Source: Salinibacter grassmerensis
GTDB taxonomy: Bacteria; Bacteroidota; Rhodothermia; Rhodothermales; Salinibacteraceae
Assembly (NCBI RefSeq): GCF_947077765.1
Contig: NZ_CAMTTF010000002.1
Span: forward strand, 62,001 to 126,000
Reading direction: 5' to 3'
Length of the DNA: 64,000 nucleotides
The notes beneath the pieces are model-generated. The model had not been told where the DNA came from, searched no databases, and worked only from the letters and a program-made list of their open reading frames with translations. The position numbers and the translations under genes were made by a program. Each line of letters starts with the position of its first letter. Within the stretch, counting starts at the first letter, position 1. Positions 46,426 through 54,584 of the stretch are shown here, one piece after another.

Positions 46426-46989
46426 GGCAAGCAAAAGTATTTGAGGAAAGGTATGGGATATGAGATGAATCACGACTGCTGGTTCTTCTTTCTCTGTCGG
46501 GTGGTTCCCGCTTTCTCTGCATTGTAACGCGTTCACGATACCCTCTCCCAGTTGCGGGGCATACCACGTCTGATACACAGACCCCCACACCCGCAGGAGA
46601 CTGCTTCCGTGAAGGGTCGAGGCCGCAGGCCCCATGGTGGATACTCTCAGGACCAGTTCCCACCGGCGTAAGACGGGTCGGCGACCGGAGCGCGATCCAG
46701 GTCCCCCAAAAAAGCGAGGCCTGATCTTGAGAAATCCCCGTTGCTTCCCATCTCTGACCCCAAGCCCTCTCCTCACAAACTGTAGGACCGGATGTCTGAC
46801 TGGATGGGTTCTATGTGCAGCTCAGGGCAACACGGCCCCCCATTTCCCGTTGCGCGGGTCTTCCAAGCCACTTGGGGGAGACGTAACGGATTTCGATTGT
46901 ATTTTGAGCCTCAGTGGAGGCATCGAGGCCTTCTCTGCGGACCTCCCACGCTCTCCGTTGGTTCCTCTATCGGGAACTCACTACACCCT
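46426..46989. other. Gene-poor stretch upstream of the candidate RNA
   Basis: About 560 bp without a supported gene. The beginning should contain the promoter of the CBS protein gene (minus strand). The A/T-richer segment 46890-46915 (ggatttcgattgtattttg) may be a plus-strand promoter for the RNA that ends at the terminator near 47147. Frames crossing this stretch lack protein features. Confidence 0.35.
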
Positions 46990-47147
46990 GCGGCCCTGCA
47001 CAGAGTTACTCGCTGCACAAAAATCTTCCGACGCCGTCACGGTGAAAGAGAGGACTACGGAGCGAAGTTTGCACGCTTACGTTGCAGGGACGCAGACGGA
47101 AATAACTCTGCGAGCCTGCCCCGTCACGCTTTGAGGGCAGGCTTTTT
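46990..47147 (+). ncRNA. Candidate structured RNA ending in a strong terminator
   Basis: Upstream of a clear terminator and without any open reading frame that looks real, two long-range complementary pairs occur: CAGAGTTA (47001-47008) with TAACTCTG (47103-47110), and CCCTGCA (46994-47000) with TGCAGGG (47083-47089). Formed together they would be a pseudoknot. The 5' end is not known and could lie 80-90 bp further left. It does not match tmRNA, RNase P RNA, SRP RNA or a tRNA by eye. It could instead be the leader of the next small gene. Confidence 0.3.
47113..47147 (+). terminator. Factor-independent terminator
   Basis: A perfect 9-bp stem (AGCCTGCCC at 47113-47121 and GGGCAGGCT at 47135-47143), 13-nt loop, followed by a run of T. 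It is oriented for plus-strand transcripts and lies only 22 bp upstream of the small membrane protein gene. It must therefore end something transcribed from the left, or attenuate that gene. Confidence 0.85.
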
Positions 47148-47169
47148 CTGTGCGTGAACATCCATCTTT

Positions 47170-47487
47170 ATGAGCCACAGCGAAGACGAGACGATTTCTA
47201 CCCCACTGGTTGGCGGCCTGCTGATCGAGGACCTGGTTCGGTCTGCATTCTTCGGGTTTGTGTTCGGGGCCATTCTCTTCGTGGTTTCCGATCAGACCGG
47301 TATGGTCCAGCGGGTACTATCCCAGATGGGGTTCGTCGGTGCCAGCAGGTACCTGGGCGTGAAGGAGCTCGCCATTTTCGGGATGGGCCTCGGCGTTACC
47401 CTGGGCATTGCCGGGCAACTCCTCAGTCGGGGATTCTCCTCCCTCGTCGCCGCCCCGGGTGAGGGCCCAGGCCCGATCGATTCTTAG
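47170..47487 (+). CDS. Small two-helix membrane protein, unknown function
   Basis: The 105-residue product has an acidic N-terminus (MSHSEDETIS), two hydrophobic helices (about 23-42, VRSAFFGFVFGAILFVVSD; about 68-87, LAIFGMGLGVTLGIAGQLLS) and a short Pro/Gly tail. The sequence composition and topology look like a real protein. It starts 22 bp after a terminator, which could act as an attenuator. I do not recognise a family. Confidence 0.65.
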   Translation: MSHSEDETISTPLVGGLLIEDLVRSAFFGFVFGAILFVVSDQTGMVQRVLSQMGFVGASRYLGVKELAIFGMGLGVTLGIAGQLLSRGFSSLVAAPGEGPGPIDS

Positions 47488-48075
47488 GGCCGAGCATGCG
47501 CATCTCCGGAGGTGGGCTTCAGGCGTACTCGTGCGTGCTCGCATCCGCTCTGGTGGGAAAAGGCTGGTCCGGAGCCCCCACCCCAAGAACCAGGCACAGT
47601 TCGTTCCAGCCGCCCCCGCCGTCAAGACCCGATGGGTCGCTTTTCGTCGAAGGACCGGCCCCCGAGCGTTGTGAGACTGGTAGATCTCTCCTGGGTGTCC
47701 CGCAGAGCATGCAGGGATTCACGGGTCTGAATCAGGCGAGTCCGGTGCCCCGTCCTCGGTTCCGGTCTGCGGCCCCGATCTCCCACAGAAGGGTACGTTG
47801 CGGGTCACCCTGCCTACCTTGAAAGGTGTCCGCGTAACCAGTTGAGGGGTTGGCGCTGACCGGCGTGGTGTGGCCAGTACAGAGATGAGGGCGGAGACGC
47901 CCTGGCTGGGGCTTGCGGAGGGCATCCTCCAGTGGCACACGTGTCTCCTCCCGATCCTGTGGGGGACCGGTCGTGCTCCCCGTCTCGGTCCCGCGTGCGC
48001 TCCGTGTCGCTTGCCACTCTCCCCCCCGCACGGCTACACTACGGCGCGGTCTTCTGAAAAATCTCTTCCCCGATC
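47488..48075. other. 588-bp stretch without a supported gene
   Basis: Several short frames on both strands cross it, but all have skewed Pro/Arg/Ser composition typical of chance frames in high-GC DNA. A small hairpin (AGGGCG/CGCCCT, near 47888-47903) lacks a T tract. The promoter for the SCP2-like gene should be near the right end, where the sequence becomes C/T-rich. Confidence 0.35.
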
Positions 48076-48519
48076 ATGAGCAACGACGCCCCCCGCTACT
48101 GGACGCCCGAGTACGTCGAACGCTTCGTCGAAGCGCTGAACCGCGACGACGAGTTTCAGGACACGGCGGGCTCCTTCTCCGAAACCATCGAACTGCGGTG
48201 CCTCGACACGCCCGACGCCGAGGACGTATCGGCCACCTACACGTTCGAGGAGGGCCAGGTGGTGGACGTGGACCTGTGGATCGACGACGCCCCCTCCGAC
48301 CAGATGCGTGAGGAGGGGGTGGATACCGACGCCGTCATGGCGCGGGCCACGGCGCCGTACGACGTATGGACGAAGATGGACCGGGGCGAGATGGGGGCCA
48401 CCGAGGCCATCGCGTCGCCGGACTACAAGATCGACGGCTCCATGATGCAGATCATGTCCAACATGGGCGTCTTCCGCGGCATGATGTCCGTCGCGGCCGA
48501 GGTGGAGAAAACGTACTAG
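48076..48519 (+). CDS. SCP2-like (sterol carrier protein-type) small protein
   Basis: The 147-residue acidic product has TEYVERFVEAL-like helical start, a beta-rich middle (YTFEEGQVVDVDLWI) and a C-terminal segment DYKIDGSMMQIMSNMGVFRG resembling the lipid-pocket end of SCP2 domains. Such proteins bind hydrophobic ligands or serve as accessory lipid carriers in the cytoplasm. The assignment is by pattern and moderate. A phasin-like gene follows 52 bp downstream, and a wax ester synthase is next, consistent with storage lipid metabolism. Confidence 0.6.
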   Translation: MSNDAPRYWTPEYVERFVEALNRDDEFQDTAGSFSETIELRCLDTPDAEDVSATYTFEEGQVVDVDLWIDDAPSDQMREEGVDTDAVMARATAPYDVWTKMDRGEMGATEAIASPDYKIDGSMMQIMSNMGVFRGMMSVAAEVEKTY

Positions 48520-48571
48520 TGCCGCGTTGAAGAGACAGAACGGGTCATTTCTCGCCGCCAAACGTAGACTC

Positions 48572-49051
48572 ATGAGCGACAACGGACCCACAATTACCGT
48601 CACGCGTGGCACACGAACCGGGCGGTCCGGGCAGAAGCGCTCCGCGTCGGCCCGCTCGCGGTCGTCGGGGTGGGGCCTGCCGGGGCCCGGCTCGGTGGTA
48701 TCGGGCCTGGTTCGAGGGGCGCGTGCGGCTTGGTGGGCCGGCCTCGGGGTCGTTGGGGCGGTGCAGGACGCCAGCACGCAGGTGTTCGACGCGCTCGTGG
48801 AGGAGGGCCGGTCGTGGGAGCGAGCCCGGCGCGAGCGCACGGAGGCGACGGCCCAGCGGGTGCGGCGGGTAACAGATGAATCCGATGCGATTCGGGCGGT
48901 GGGGGAACGCGCCCGGACGGAACTGAGCAGCATGCTCCGGCGGGTGGGCGTGCCGTCCCGCGATGACGTGGAGGAACTGCGCGAAAAGGTCGACGCCCTC
49001 GGCACCCAAATTGAGGCGCTCTCCCGCTCCGTCGAGGAGATGGATCCTTAA
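48572..49051 (+). CDS. Phasin-like polyhydroxyalkanoate granule-associated protein
   Basis: The 159-residue product starts at the ATG at 48572. A basic, disordered N-terminus (1-45) precedes a helical region with the phasin pattern AAWWAGLGVVGAVQDAS, FDALVEEGRSWERARRER. A C-terminal coiled coil follows (VEELREKVDALGTQIEALSR). Phasins coat PHA granules and control their size; S. ruber is known to accumulate PHB. Its 3' end overlaps that of the wax ester synthase gene by 4 bp on opposite strands. Confidence 0.78.
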   Translation: MSDNGPTITVTRGTRTGRSGQKRSASARSRSSGWGLPGPGSVVSGLVRGARAAWWAGLGVVGAVQDASTQVFDALVEEGRSWERARRERTEATAQRVRRVTDESDAIRAVGERARTELSSMLRRVGVPSRDDVEELREKVDALGTQIEALSRSVEEMDP

Positions 49052-50457
49052 TCTTGAGGGGACGACGTGGAGGGGCACCCGTCGTCCGCGGCGGGCAGCA
49101 GGTCGTTCGCGAGCCGGTCGAACTCGCGCTGAAAGCCCTCGATGATTGTGTCGGGATCGGGAATGAGGCCGGCGTCGCAGGCGATGCCGAGGCGCACCGT
49201 GCCGTCGTAGCTGAAGATGCTCACGCCCAGGCCCATGCGCCCCGCCCGCGGTACCCACGGCATCACGTGCTGCACGTGCCGCCCCTTCATGTGGAGCGGC
49301 TCCTGCGGCCCCGGCACATTCGTCATCACCGCACTGGCCCGGTTGCTGAAGTGGCGCACGGCGCGGTCCTCCACGCTCAGCGGCAGGTACCCGAGACTCT
49401 CCAGCACGCTGAGTGCGGCAACGGCCTCCGCCGAGCCCTTGAGCGCGTCCATGCGCTGCTTCACCGCCAGCATCCGCTCCAGGGGGTCGTCGAGGCCAAC
49501 GGGCAGGTCCAGAAATACGAGCCCGAAGTGGTTGCCGAGCTCGAAGGCCTGCTCTCGCGGGCGCAGGTTGACCGGAATGAGGGCGCGCACCGTTTCCGTG
49601 TCGCTCGCCTCCGTGCGAGCGGCCAGGTAGTACCGCAGCGCGCCGGCCACCGCCCCGAGCAGCACGTCGTTCACCTTGGCGTCCACAATCCCTCCGATGC
49701 GCTTGACGCGGGCGAGGTCGAGGGGGGCGGACCACGTGGCGCGCTGCTTCACCCCCAGCTCGCCCTTGAGGAGGGTATCGTTGTCGTGGGGCAGCGAGAG
49801 AAACTTCGACAGGGACGCCCCGAAGCTCAAGCCCTGCTTCACACGCCGCAGGGCGCGGGACGGATTCGAGAGCGACTTTGCGCCTTCACGAAGCAGGCGT
49901 TGCCCGGTCCGGGCGGTGCCCCGGACGGTGTCGAGGGCGCTCTGCACCACGCCGGAGAGAAGGCCGCGGTCTTCCGTCGTTGGGAAGCGGCCCGGATCGA
50001 AATATTCGTCGGTCAGCGAGAGCAGCACCTCCAGCAGGGCCATGCCGTCGCCGATGCAGTGGTGCAGCCGCACGATGATGGCACTGCCGCCGAGGTAGTC
50101 TTCCACCAGTTCCATCTCCCAGAGCGGCTTGTCCCGGTCGAGAGGCACGCTCATGAGCTCACTCACCCGCTCTTTGAGTTCGTCGCGTCCGGCCGCGCCC
50201 GGCAGCGCCGTGCGGTGCACGTGCCGGTCGAGGTCGAAGTACGGGTCGGGCTCCCAGTAGGGAGAGCCCTCGGGGTCGCGCACCCGCTGCCGAAACCGGT
50301 CGAAGCCCAGGAAGCGCTCCTCCAGAAGCGTCTTGAACGTGTCGACGTCCATCGGGGCGTCGAGCACGAGCACGCCCGTGATGGTCATCAGGTTCGTCGG
50401 CTCGTCCATGCGCAGCCACGCCGCGTCGATGCCGGAAAGGGGCTCGTGGGGAGGCAT
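49048..50457 (-). CDS. Wax ester synthase/diacylglycerol acyltransferase
   Basis: The 469-residue product starts at the ATG at 50457 (MPPHEPLSGIDAAWL). It has the acyltransferase active-site motif HHxxxDG as HHCIGDG in VRLHHCIGDGMALLEVL. The family signatures VNDVLLGAVAGALR and MTNVPGPQEPLHMKG, and the start FDRFRQRV near residue 60, are also present. The enzyme joins acyl-CoA to a fatty alcohol or diacylglycerol, making storage neutral lipid at the inner face of the membrane. The family length of about 450-500 fits. It is preceded (upstream on its strand) by the DUF445 gene. Confidence 0.92.
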   Translation of the reverse strand: MPPHEPLSGIDAAWLRMDEPTNLMTITGVLVLDAPMDVDTFKTLLEERFLGFDRFRQRVRDPEGSPYWEPDPYFDLDRHVHRTALPGAAGRDELKERVSELMSVPLDRDKPLWEMELVEDYLGGSAIIVRLHHCIGDGMALLEVLLSLTDEYFDPGRFPTTEDRGLLSGVVQSALDTVRGTARTGQRLLREGAKSLSNPSRALRRVKQGLSFGASLSKFLSLPHDNDTLLKGELGVKQRATWSAPLDLARVKRIGGIVDAKVNDVLLGAVAGALRYYLAARTEASDTETVRALIPVNLRPREQAFELGNHFGLVFLDLPVGLDDPLERMLAVKQRMDALKGSAEAVAALSVLESLGYLPLSVEDRAVRHFSNRASAVMTNVPGPQEPLHMKGRHVQHVMPWVPRAGRMGLGVSIFSYDGTVRLGIACDAGLIPDPDTIIEGFQREFDRLANDLLPAADDGCPSTSSPQD

Positions 50458-50519
50458 GGCGATGAGGCGAGTCGTGAAAGAGAGCAAAGACGGCCGACCG
50501 GTGCGGGCGGTCTCGATCC

Positions 50520-51701
50520 TTACGAGGATGGCGTAGCATCTGTCCGGGCGCGGAAGAGGGTTTCGTCCACGGCGTAGATGGCAAGGCCGATCGTCGTGAC
50601 TGCGACGAGCGCGGCTGCCGGCGCCCAGATGATGAAGCCGCCGATGATGCCGAGCGCCGCCCCGAGGTACTTGATGTAGTTGAGCTGCTCGTTGGTGGTG
50701 CGGCGCAGCAGCATTTCGAGCTGGCGCTCATCGTAAGCGCGGACGTTCTCGTAGATCATGCGCTCCAGGTCGAGCGTGTCTACGAGGCGGAGCACCACGC
50801 GCGTCAGCAGGGCCTCGATCTCGTCGCCGCGTCGCTCCAGTGCCGCGGGAAGGCGGTCGAGCACCGGGTCGAGTTCCTCGACCAGCGGGTCGACCGCGTC
50901 GGGCAGGCGCCGGACGGTCTCCCGCAACCGGGCCCGAAAGTCGTCCTCGCCGAAGTACCGGTAGGTGCGCAGCATCAGTCCCGAGAGGCCCTCCCCGGCC
51001 TGCGCCTCCACCTGCTCGGCCGTGAGGGCGACGATGCGTTTCTGCACCGACGGGGTGGAGAGCACGTCCCGCAGCACGCCACGGAGCAGGGCCTTCCCCT
51101 CCGTGCGCACCGCATCGTCGGTCGCCACGTCGCTGGCCGCCGCCACGAGCAGATCCCGGTACTTGGCGACGAGGCCGCTCTCCCGAATTTTCTCCTTGAT
51201 GAGCGCCTTGTTGATGAGCTCGTCGCTCACCGCCTGGGCGAGGCGGTAGGCCACCCGCTCCCGCTGGGCGGGCACGAGGCCCTGGCCCACGAGGGGCCGC
51301 GGCTCGCGGGGCCGGAAGAGCATCGTGATGGCGAGCCAATTCGTGCCGAACCCGACGAGGCCGCTGACCGTGGTGAAGCGCAGCAGGCCCTCGAGCACAA
51401 CGGGATACCCGGCCACGGTGAGGGTCACGCCGGGGAAGTCCCACACGAACGAGAGGGCAAAGAGTGCGCCCAGCACCCAGGGCAGGGCCTTCAGCACCGG
51501 CAGCCACCGGGCGTAGCTTCCCGTGCGCTTGGGGGGCGGGTCCACGGCCTCCTCGTCCGTGCCGGGGGCATCGGGCAGGTGGCGGCTCGCCGTGCGAAAG
51601 ATCTGTCGCTGCAGGCGGGGCCACGACGCGTCGCGGCCAGCTGCACCGTTTTGGGACGAGGCACGCATCGCCGCCTCCGAGGCCTCCGGCTCGTCGTTCA
51701 T
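50520..51701 (-). CDS. DUF445-family membrane protein
   Basis: The 393-residue product starts at the ATG at 51701 (a GTG at 51722 is in frame). After an acidic N-terminus there are two helices (about 75-110) around the DUF445 hallmark FGTNWLAITMLFRPREP. A long helical, coiled middle part follows, with a C-terminal hydrophobic pair (AALGIIGGFIIWAPAAALVAV). Family members are inner membrane proteins of unknown function. It sits between the Mla-type operon and the wax ester synthase gene, on the same strand. Confidence 0.88.
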   Translation of the reverse strand: MNDEPEASEAAMRASSQNGAAGRDASWPRLQRQIFRTASRHLPDAPGTDEEAVDPPPKRTGSYARWLPVLKALPWVLGALFALSFVWDFPGVTLTVAGYPVVLEGLLRFTTVSGLVGFGTNWLAITMLFRPREPRPLVGQGLVPAQRERVAYRLAQAVSDELINKALIKEKIRESGLVAKYRDLLVAAASDVATDDAVRTEGKALLRGVLRDVLSTPSVQKRIVALTAEQVEAQAGEGLSGLMLRTYRYFGEDDFRARLRETVRRLPDAVDPLVEELDPVLDRLPAALERRGDEIEALLTRVVLRLVDTLDLERMIYENVRAYDERQLEMLLRRTTNEQLNYIKYLGAALGIIGGFIIWAPAAALVAVTTIGLAIYAVDETLFRARTDATPSS

Positions 51702-51770
51702 GTTGGGGTCGGACGCAGCCACGAGCGAAGGGGCAGTTTCGTGCAGGAAATGGGTGTCGCGCGGCCCTTG

Positions 51771-52703
51771 CTAAAACACCTTCACGAGCGTCATGTCGTT
51801 CAGGTAGCGCCCCGGGTCGCGCTGGAAGTCCTGGAGAAGCGTGTTGGTGCGGGCCGCGGCCGAGTCCAGTCGCATGTAGAGGCTCGGGTCGTTGAGGAGG
51901 CGTCCGGCCGTGCCGTCGCCCTCGTTCAGCTTGGTGGCCACCGTGTCGAGCGTGGCGGACGTCTCCTCGAGGGAGGCGAGCCCCTGGTTGAGGCGATCGA
52001 GCGACTGGTTCAGACGCCGTACGGCCACATCCAACGAGTCGCCGTTTTCGCCCATGAACGTGTCGAGGTCGCTCGACACCGACTGCAGGTTCTGGAGGAG
52101 GGCGCGGATGGTTTTCTTCTCCGCCTCGGTGACCGATTCGAGGTCGCCCGTGATGTTTTTGGCCGAGGTGAGGGCCTGCCGCAGGTCGCTGCTCGGGTCC
52201 TGGAGCTGCGCGCTCAGGGCCGACATGGTCGTGTTTGTGCTCGTGAGCACACTGTCGGCCTTGTTTGCGAGCGCGGGGGCCTGGTCGGTGAGGCGGTCGA
52301 AGACACTTCCCTCAGGGGGCGCCGAGAGCATGGCGTCCGGCGGAAGCGGAGGGTTGTCCCTGGGACCTGGGATAATGCTAATGCGGACGCCCCCGATGCC
52401 ACTGAAACCAGCCACCTTTGCGTGGGAGCCCTCCGGGATCCGAATGCCCTTCTCGATGCGGAGGCGGGCCCGCACGGTCTGGGTCTCTTGGTCGAGGCGG
52501 ATCGACCCCACGGAGCCGACGTTGACGCCCTTCATGCGCACCGGGTTGCCCGCCGTGAGGCCGCTGGCCTCCTCGAATTCGGCCTTCACGGCGTACGTGT
52601 CCCCAAACAGTGGGAGGTCTTGAAGGAAGCGAACCCCAAAGATGGCCGCGATGACCGCGACGATGATGGCGATCCCAACCTTGATTTCGTTGCTGTATTC
52701 CAT
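51771..52703 (-). CDS. MCE/MlaD-type lipid transport protein
   Basis: The 310-residue product has one N-terminal membrane helix (about 8-24). A single MCE domain follows (about 38-118, with FEEASGLTAGNPVRMKGVNV and GSVGSIRL), then a long helical tail. MlaD-like proteins form a hexameric ring that passes phospholipids between the inner and outer membranes. It is the last gene of an operon ordered permease, ATPase, MCE protein. The spacing to the ATPase gene is 55 bp. Confidence 0.9.
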   Translation of the reverse strand: MEYSNEIKVGIAIIVAVIAAIFGVRFLQDLPLFGDTYAVKAEFEEASGLTAGNPVRMKGVNVGSVGSIRLDQETQTVRARLRIEKGIRIPEGSHAKVAGFSGIGGVRISIIPGPRDNPPLPPDAMLSAPPEGSVFDRLTDQAPALANKADSVLTSTNTTMSALSAQLQDPSSDLRQALTSAKNITGDLESVTEAEKKTIRALLQNLQSVSSDLDTFMGENGDSLDVAVRRLNQSLDRLNQGLASLEETSATLDTVATKLNEGDGTAGRLLNDPSLYMRLDSAAARTNTLLQDFQRDPGRYLNDMTLVKVF

Positions 52704-52758
52704 GTAGTGAGAAAGCGGCGTGCGAAAACGGCGAAGAGTCCGACACGAGCCGGAGGGG

Positions 52759-53529
52759 TCAGGCCGACGGCCCGGACAGGGCAGGGGGGGTGTCGCCCAC
52801 CTGGTACTCGTTGGCTTTCACAAAGGAGTTGAGGTGCGGGTTCGAGCAGTCGTGAATCCCGGACACGGGCCCCACCCACTCAAGGCTGCGCTCGTGGAGA
52901 AAGGCGACCCGGTCGGCAATGGAGAGGACCGAGTGCATGTCGTGAGTCACGACAACACTCGTCACGTTAAGCTCCTCAGCGAGGTGGCTAATCAGGTCGT
53001 TGATGGTATTGGAGGTCTGGGGGTCGAGGCCACTCGTCGGCTCATCGTAGAGGATGTATTCCGGCTCGATGGCGATGGCCCGGGCGAGGGCGACCCGCTT
53101 CCGCATGCCCCCGGACAGGTCGGTCGGGCGCTGCGCCCCCGCTTCCGAGAGGCGAACGAGGTTGAGGCACTCCTGCACCCGATCCTGAATGCCCCCCTCG
53201 TCCAGCGACGAGAAGTAGCGGAGGGGGAAGGCAATGTTTTCGAACGTGGTCATCGAGTCGAACAGCGCGCCGCCCTGGAACAGGACGCCGAACCGGCGCC
53301 GGAGCCGGCGAAGGTCCTCGTAGGGAATTCCATCGATGTCCGTGTCGTCCACGAGCACACGCCCCGCGTCCGGTGTTAGCAGCCCCACGAAGTGCTTCAT
53401 CAGCACGCTCTTCCCAGACCCGGACCGCCCGATGATCGCGAGCGTCTCGCCGTCGTGGATCTTGAGCGAGACGCCCTCGAGCACCTGGAGCGTTCCGAAC
53501 CCCTTCGACAAGTTTTGGACCTCAATCAT
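52759..53529 (-). CDS. MlaF-type ABC ATPase
   Basis: The 256-residue product starts at the ATG at 53529 (MIEVQNLSKGFG). It has Walker A (IIGRSGSGKSVLMK), signature LSGGMRKRVALARAI, Walker B YILYDEPTSGLDP and the switch His in VVTHDM. The FQGGALFDSMTTFENIAFPL segment is characteristic of the Mkl/MlaF family. It drives the lipid permease encoded 69 bp upstream. Confidence 0.93.
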   Translation of the reverse strand: MIEVQNLSKGFGTLQVLEGVSLKIHDGETLAIIGRSGSGKSVLMKHFVGLLTPDAGRVLVDDTDIDGIPYEDLRRLRRRFGVLFQGGALFDSMTTFENIAFPLRYFSSLDEGGIQDRVQECLNLVRLSEAGAQRPTDLSGGMRKRVALARAIAIEPEYILYDEPTSGLDPQTSNTINDLISHLAEELNVTSVVVTHDMHSVLSIADRVAFLHERSLEWVGPVSGIHDCSNPHLNSFVKANEYQVGDTPPALSGPSA

Positions 53530-53598
53530 GGCGGGGAGGGAGGCACGTAACAGAAAGACGACCCGTGGCACGGGGCGGCGGGGGGCGCATCGGCCCCG

Positions 53599-54384
53599 TC
53601 ACAGCAGCACCAGGGCGATGAGGAGGTCGGCGACGAGGATGAACACGCAACTTAGGACGGCGGCCTGAGTCGTGCTGTCGCCCACCCCCACGGCCCCGCT
53701 GCTCGTGTAGTAGCCCTTGTAGCAGGCGATGGAGGTGATGATAAACCCGAAGGTGAACGACTTGATGAGCCCGATGGTGGGGTCGAGCAGCTTGAAAAAC
53801 TGGCGCGCGCCCTCCAGAAACTCGCCGGCGCTCAAGAACCCCCCAAAGTGCCCCACCCCGATGCCGGTCCCGATCCCGACGACGCAGGAGACGACGTACA
53901 GCACCGGAAACATGAGGACCCCGGCCAGCACGCGCGGAAGGATCAGGAACCCGACGGAGTTGAGCCCCATGACCTCCAGGGCGTCGATCTGCTCGGACAC
54001 CCGCATCGTGCCCAGCTCCGCCGCGATCCGTGCGCCCACGCGCCCCGCCAGAATGAAGCCCGCGATGACGGCCCCCAGCTCCAGCATGATGGACGGCGCC
54101 ACGATCGACCCGATGATCGTCTTCGGGATGAAGGGCGTCTCCAGTTGGTAAGCGGTCTGCACGGTAAACACCGCCCCCGTAAACGCTGCGGCGAGGGCGA
54201 CGATGGGAATCGAGTCGATCCCCACGCGCACCATCTGGATGAAGAGGTTATTCCAGTAGGTGCCCACTTTGTCGATCGAGGCAAACGCCCGGCCCATGAG
54301 TGTTGCGTACCGGCCGAGGGCCCGAAACGGAGAGAGCAGAGCGTCGAGCAACGAGACAGAAGAGACGGAGAATGCGCAGGGCAC
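53599..54384 (-). CDS. MlaE-type permease
   Basis: The 261-residue product starts at a GTG at 54384, which gives a usual length; the next ATG lies 29 residues in. It is a five-to-six-helix membrane protein with the MlaE signature GRVGARIAAELGTMRVSEQI and DALEVMGLNSVGFLILPR. It is the permease of the lipid transport system with the following ATPase and MCE genes. It is divergent from radA, about 200 bp between the starts. Confidence 0.92.
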   Translation of the reverse strand: MPCAFSVSSVSLLDALLSPFRALGRYATLMGRAFASIDKVGTYWNNLFIQMVRVGIDSIPIVALAAAFTGAVFTVQTAYQLETPFIPKTIIGSIVAPSIMLELGAVIAGFILAGRVGARIAAELGTMRVSEQIDALEVMGLNSVGFLILPRVLAGVLMFPVLYVVSCVVGIGTGIGVGHFGGFLSAGEFLEGARQFFKLLDPTIGLIKSFTFGFIITSIACYKGYYTSSGAVGVGDSTTQAAVLSCVFILVADLLIALVLL

Positions 54385-54584
54385 GAACGGGACGGCCCGG
54401 AGCCGAGGAGGCTCCGAGCCATAGCCTGCATATGCACATCCAACTCGAGGAAGAGGTTCCTCTTCACCGCGACGCGGACGGATCCCTGGCGGGCCGGTGG
54501 CAGTGCACTACACACGCGCAGATGCCGCCGAATGGCGCGCCGCGTCCCCTTCAGTCGTCGACGCACGAATACACTGGTGTTTGC

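Noticed and set aside
46634-47134. 166-residue plus-strand frame in the gene-poor interval
   Set aside because: No domain, signal or membrane feature, skewed composition, and it runs into the terminator hairpin; the interval reads better as non-coding.
49054-50577. 507-residue plus-strand frame opposite the wax ester synthase
   Set aside because: Antisense shadow; the minus strand has the HHxxxDG active site and family signatures.
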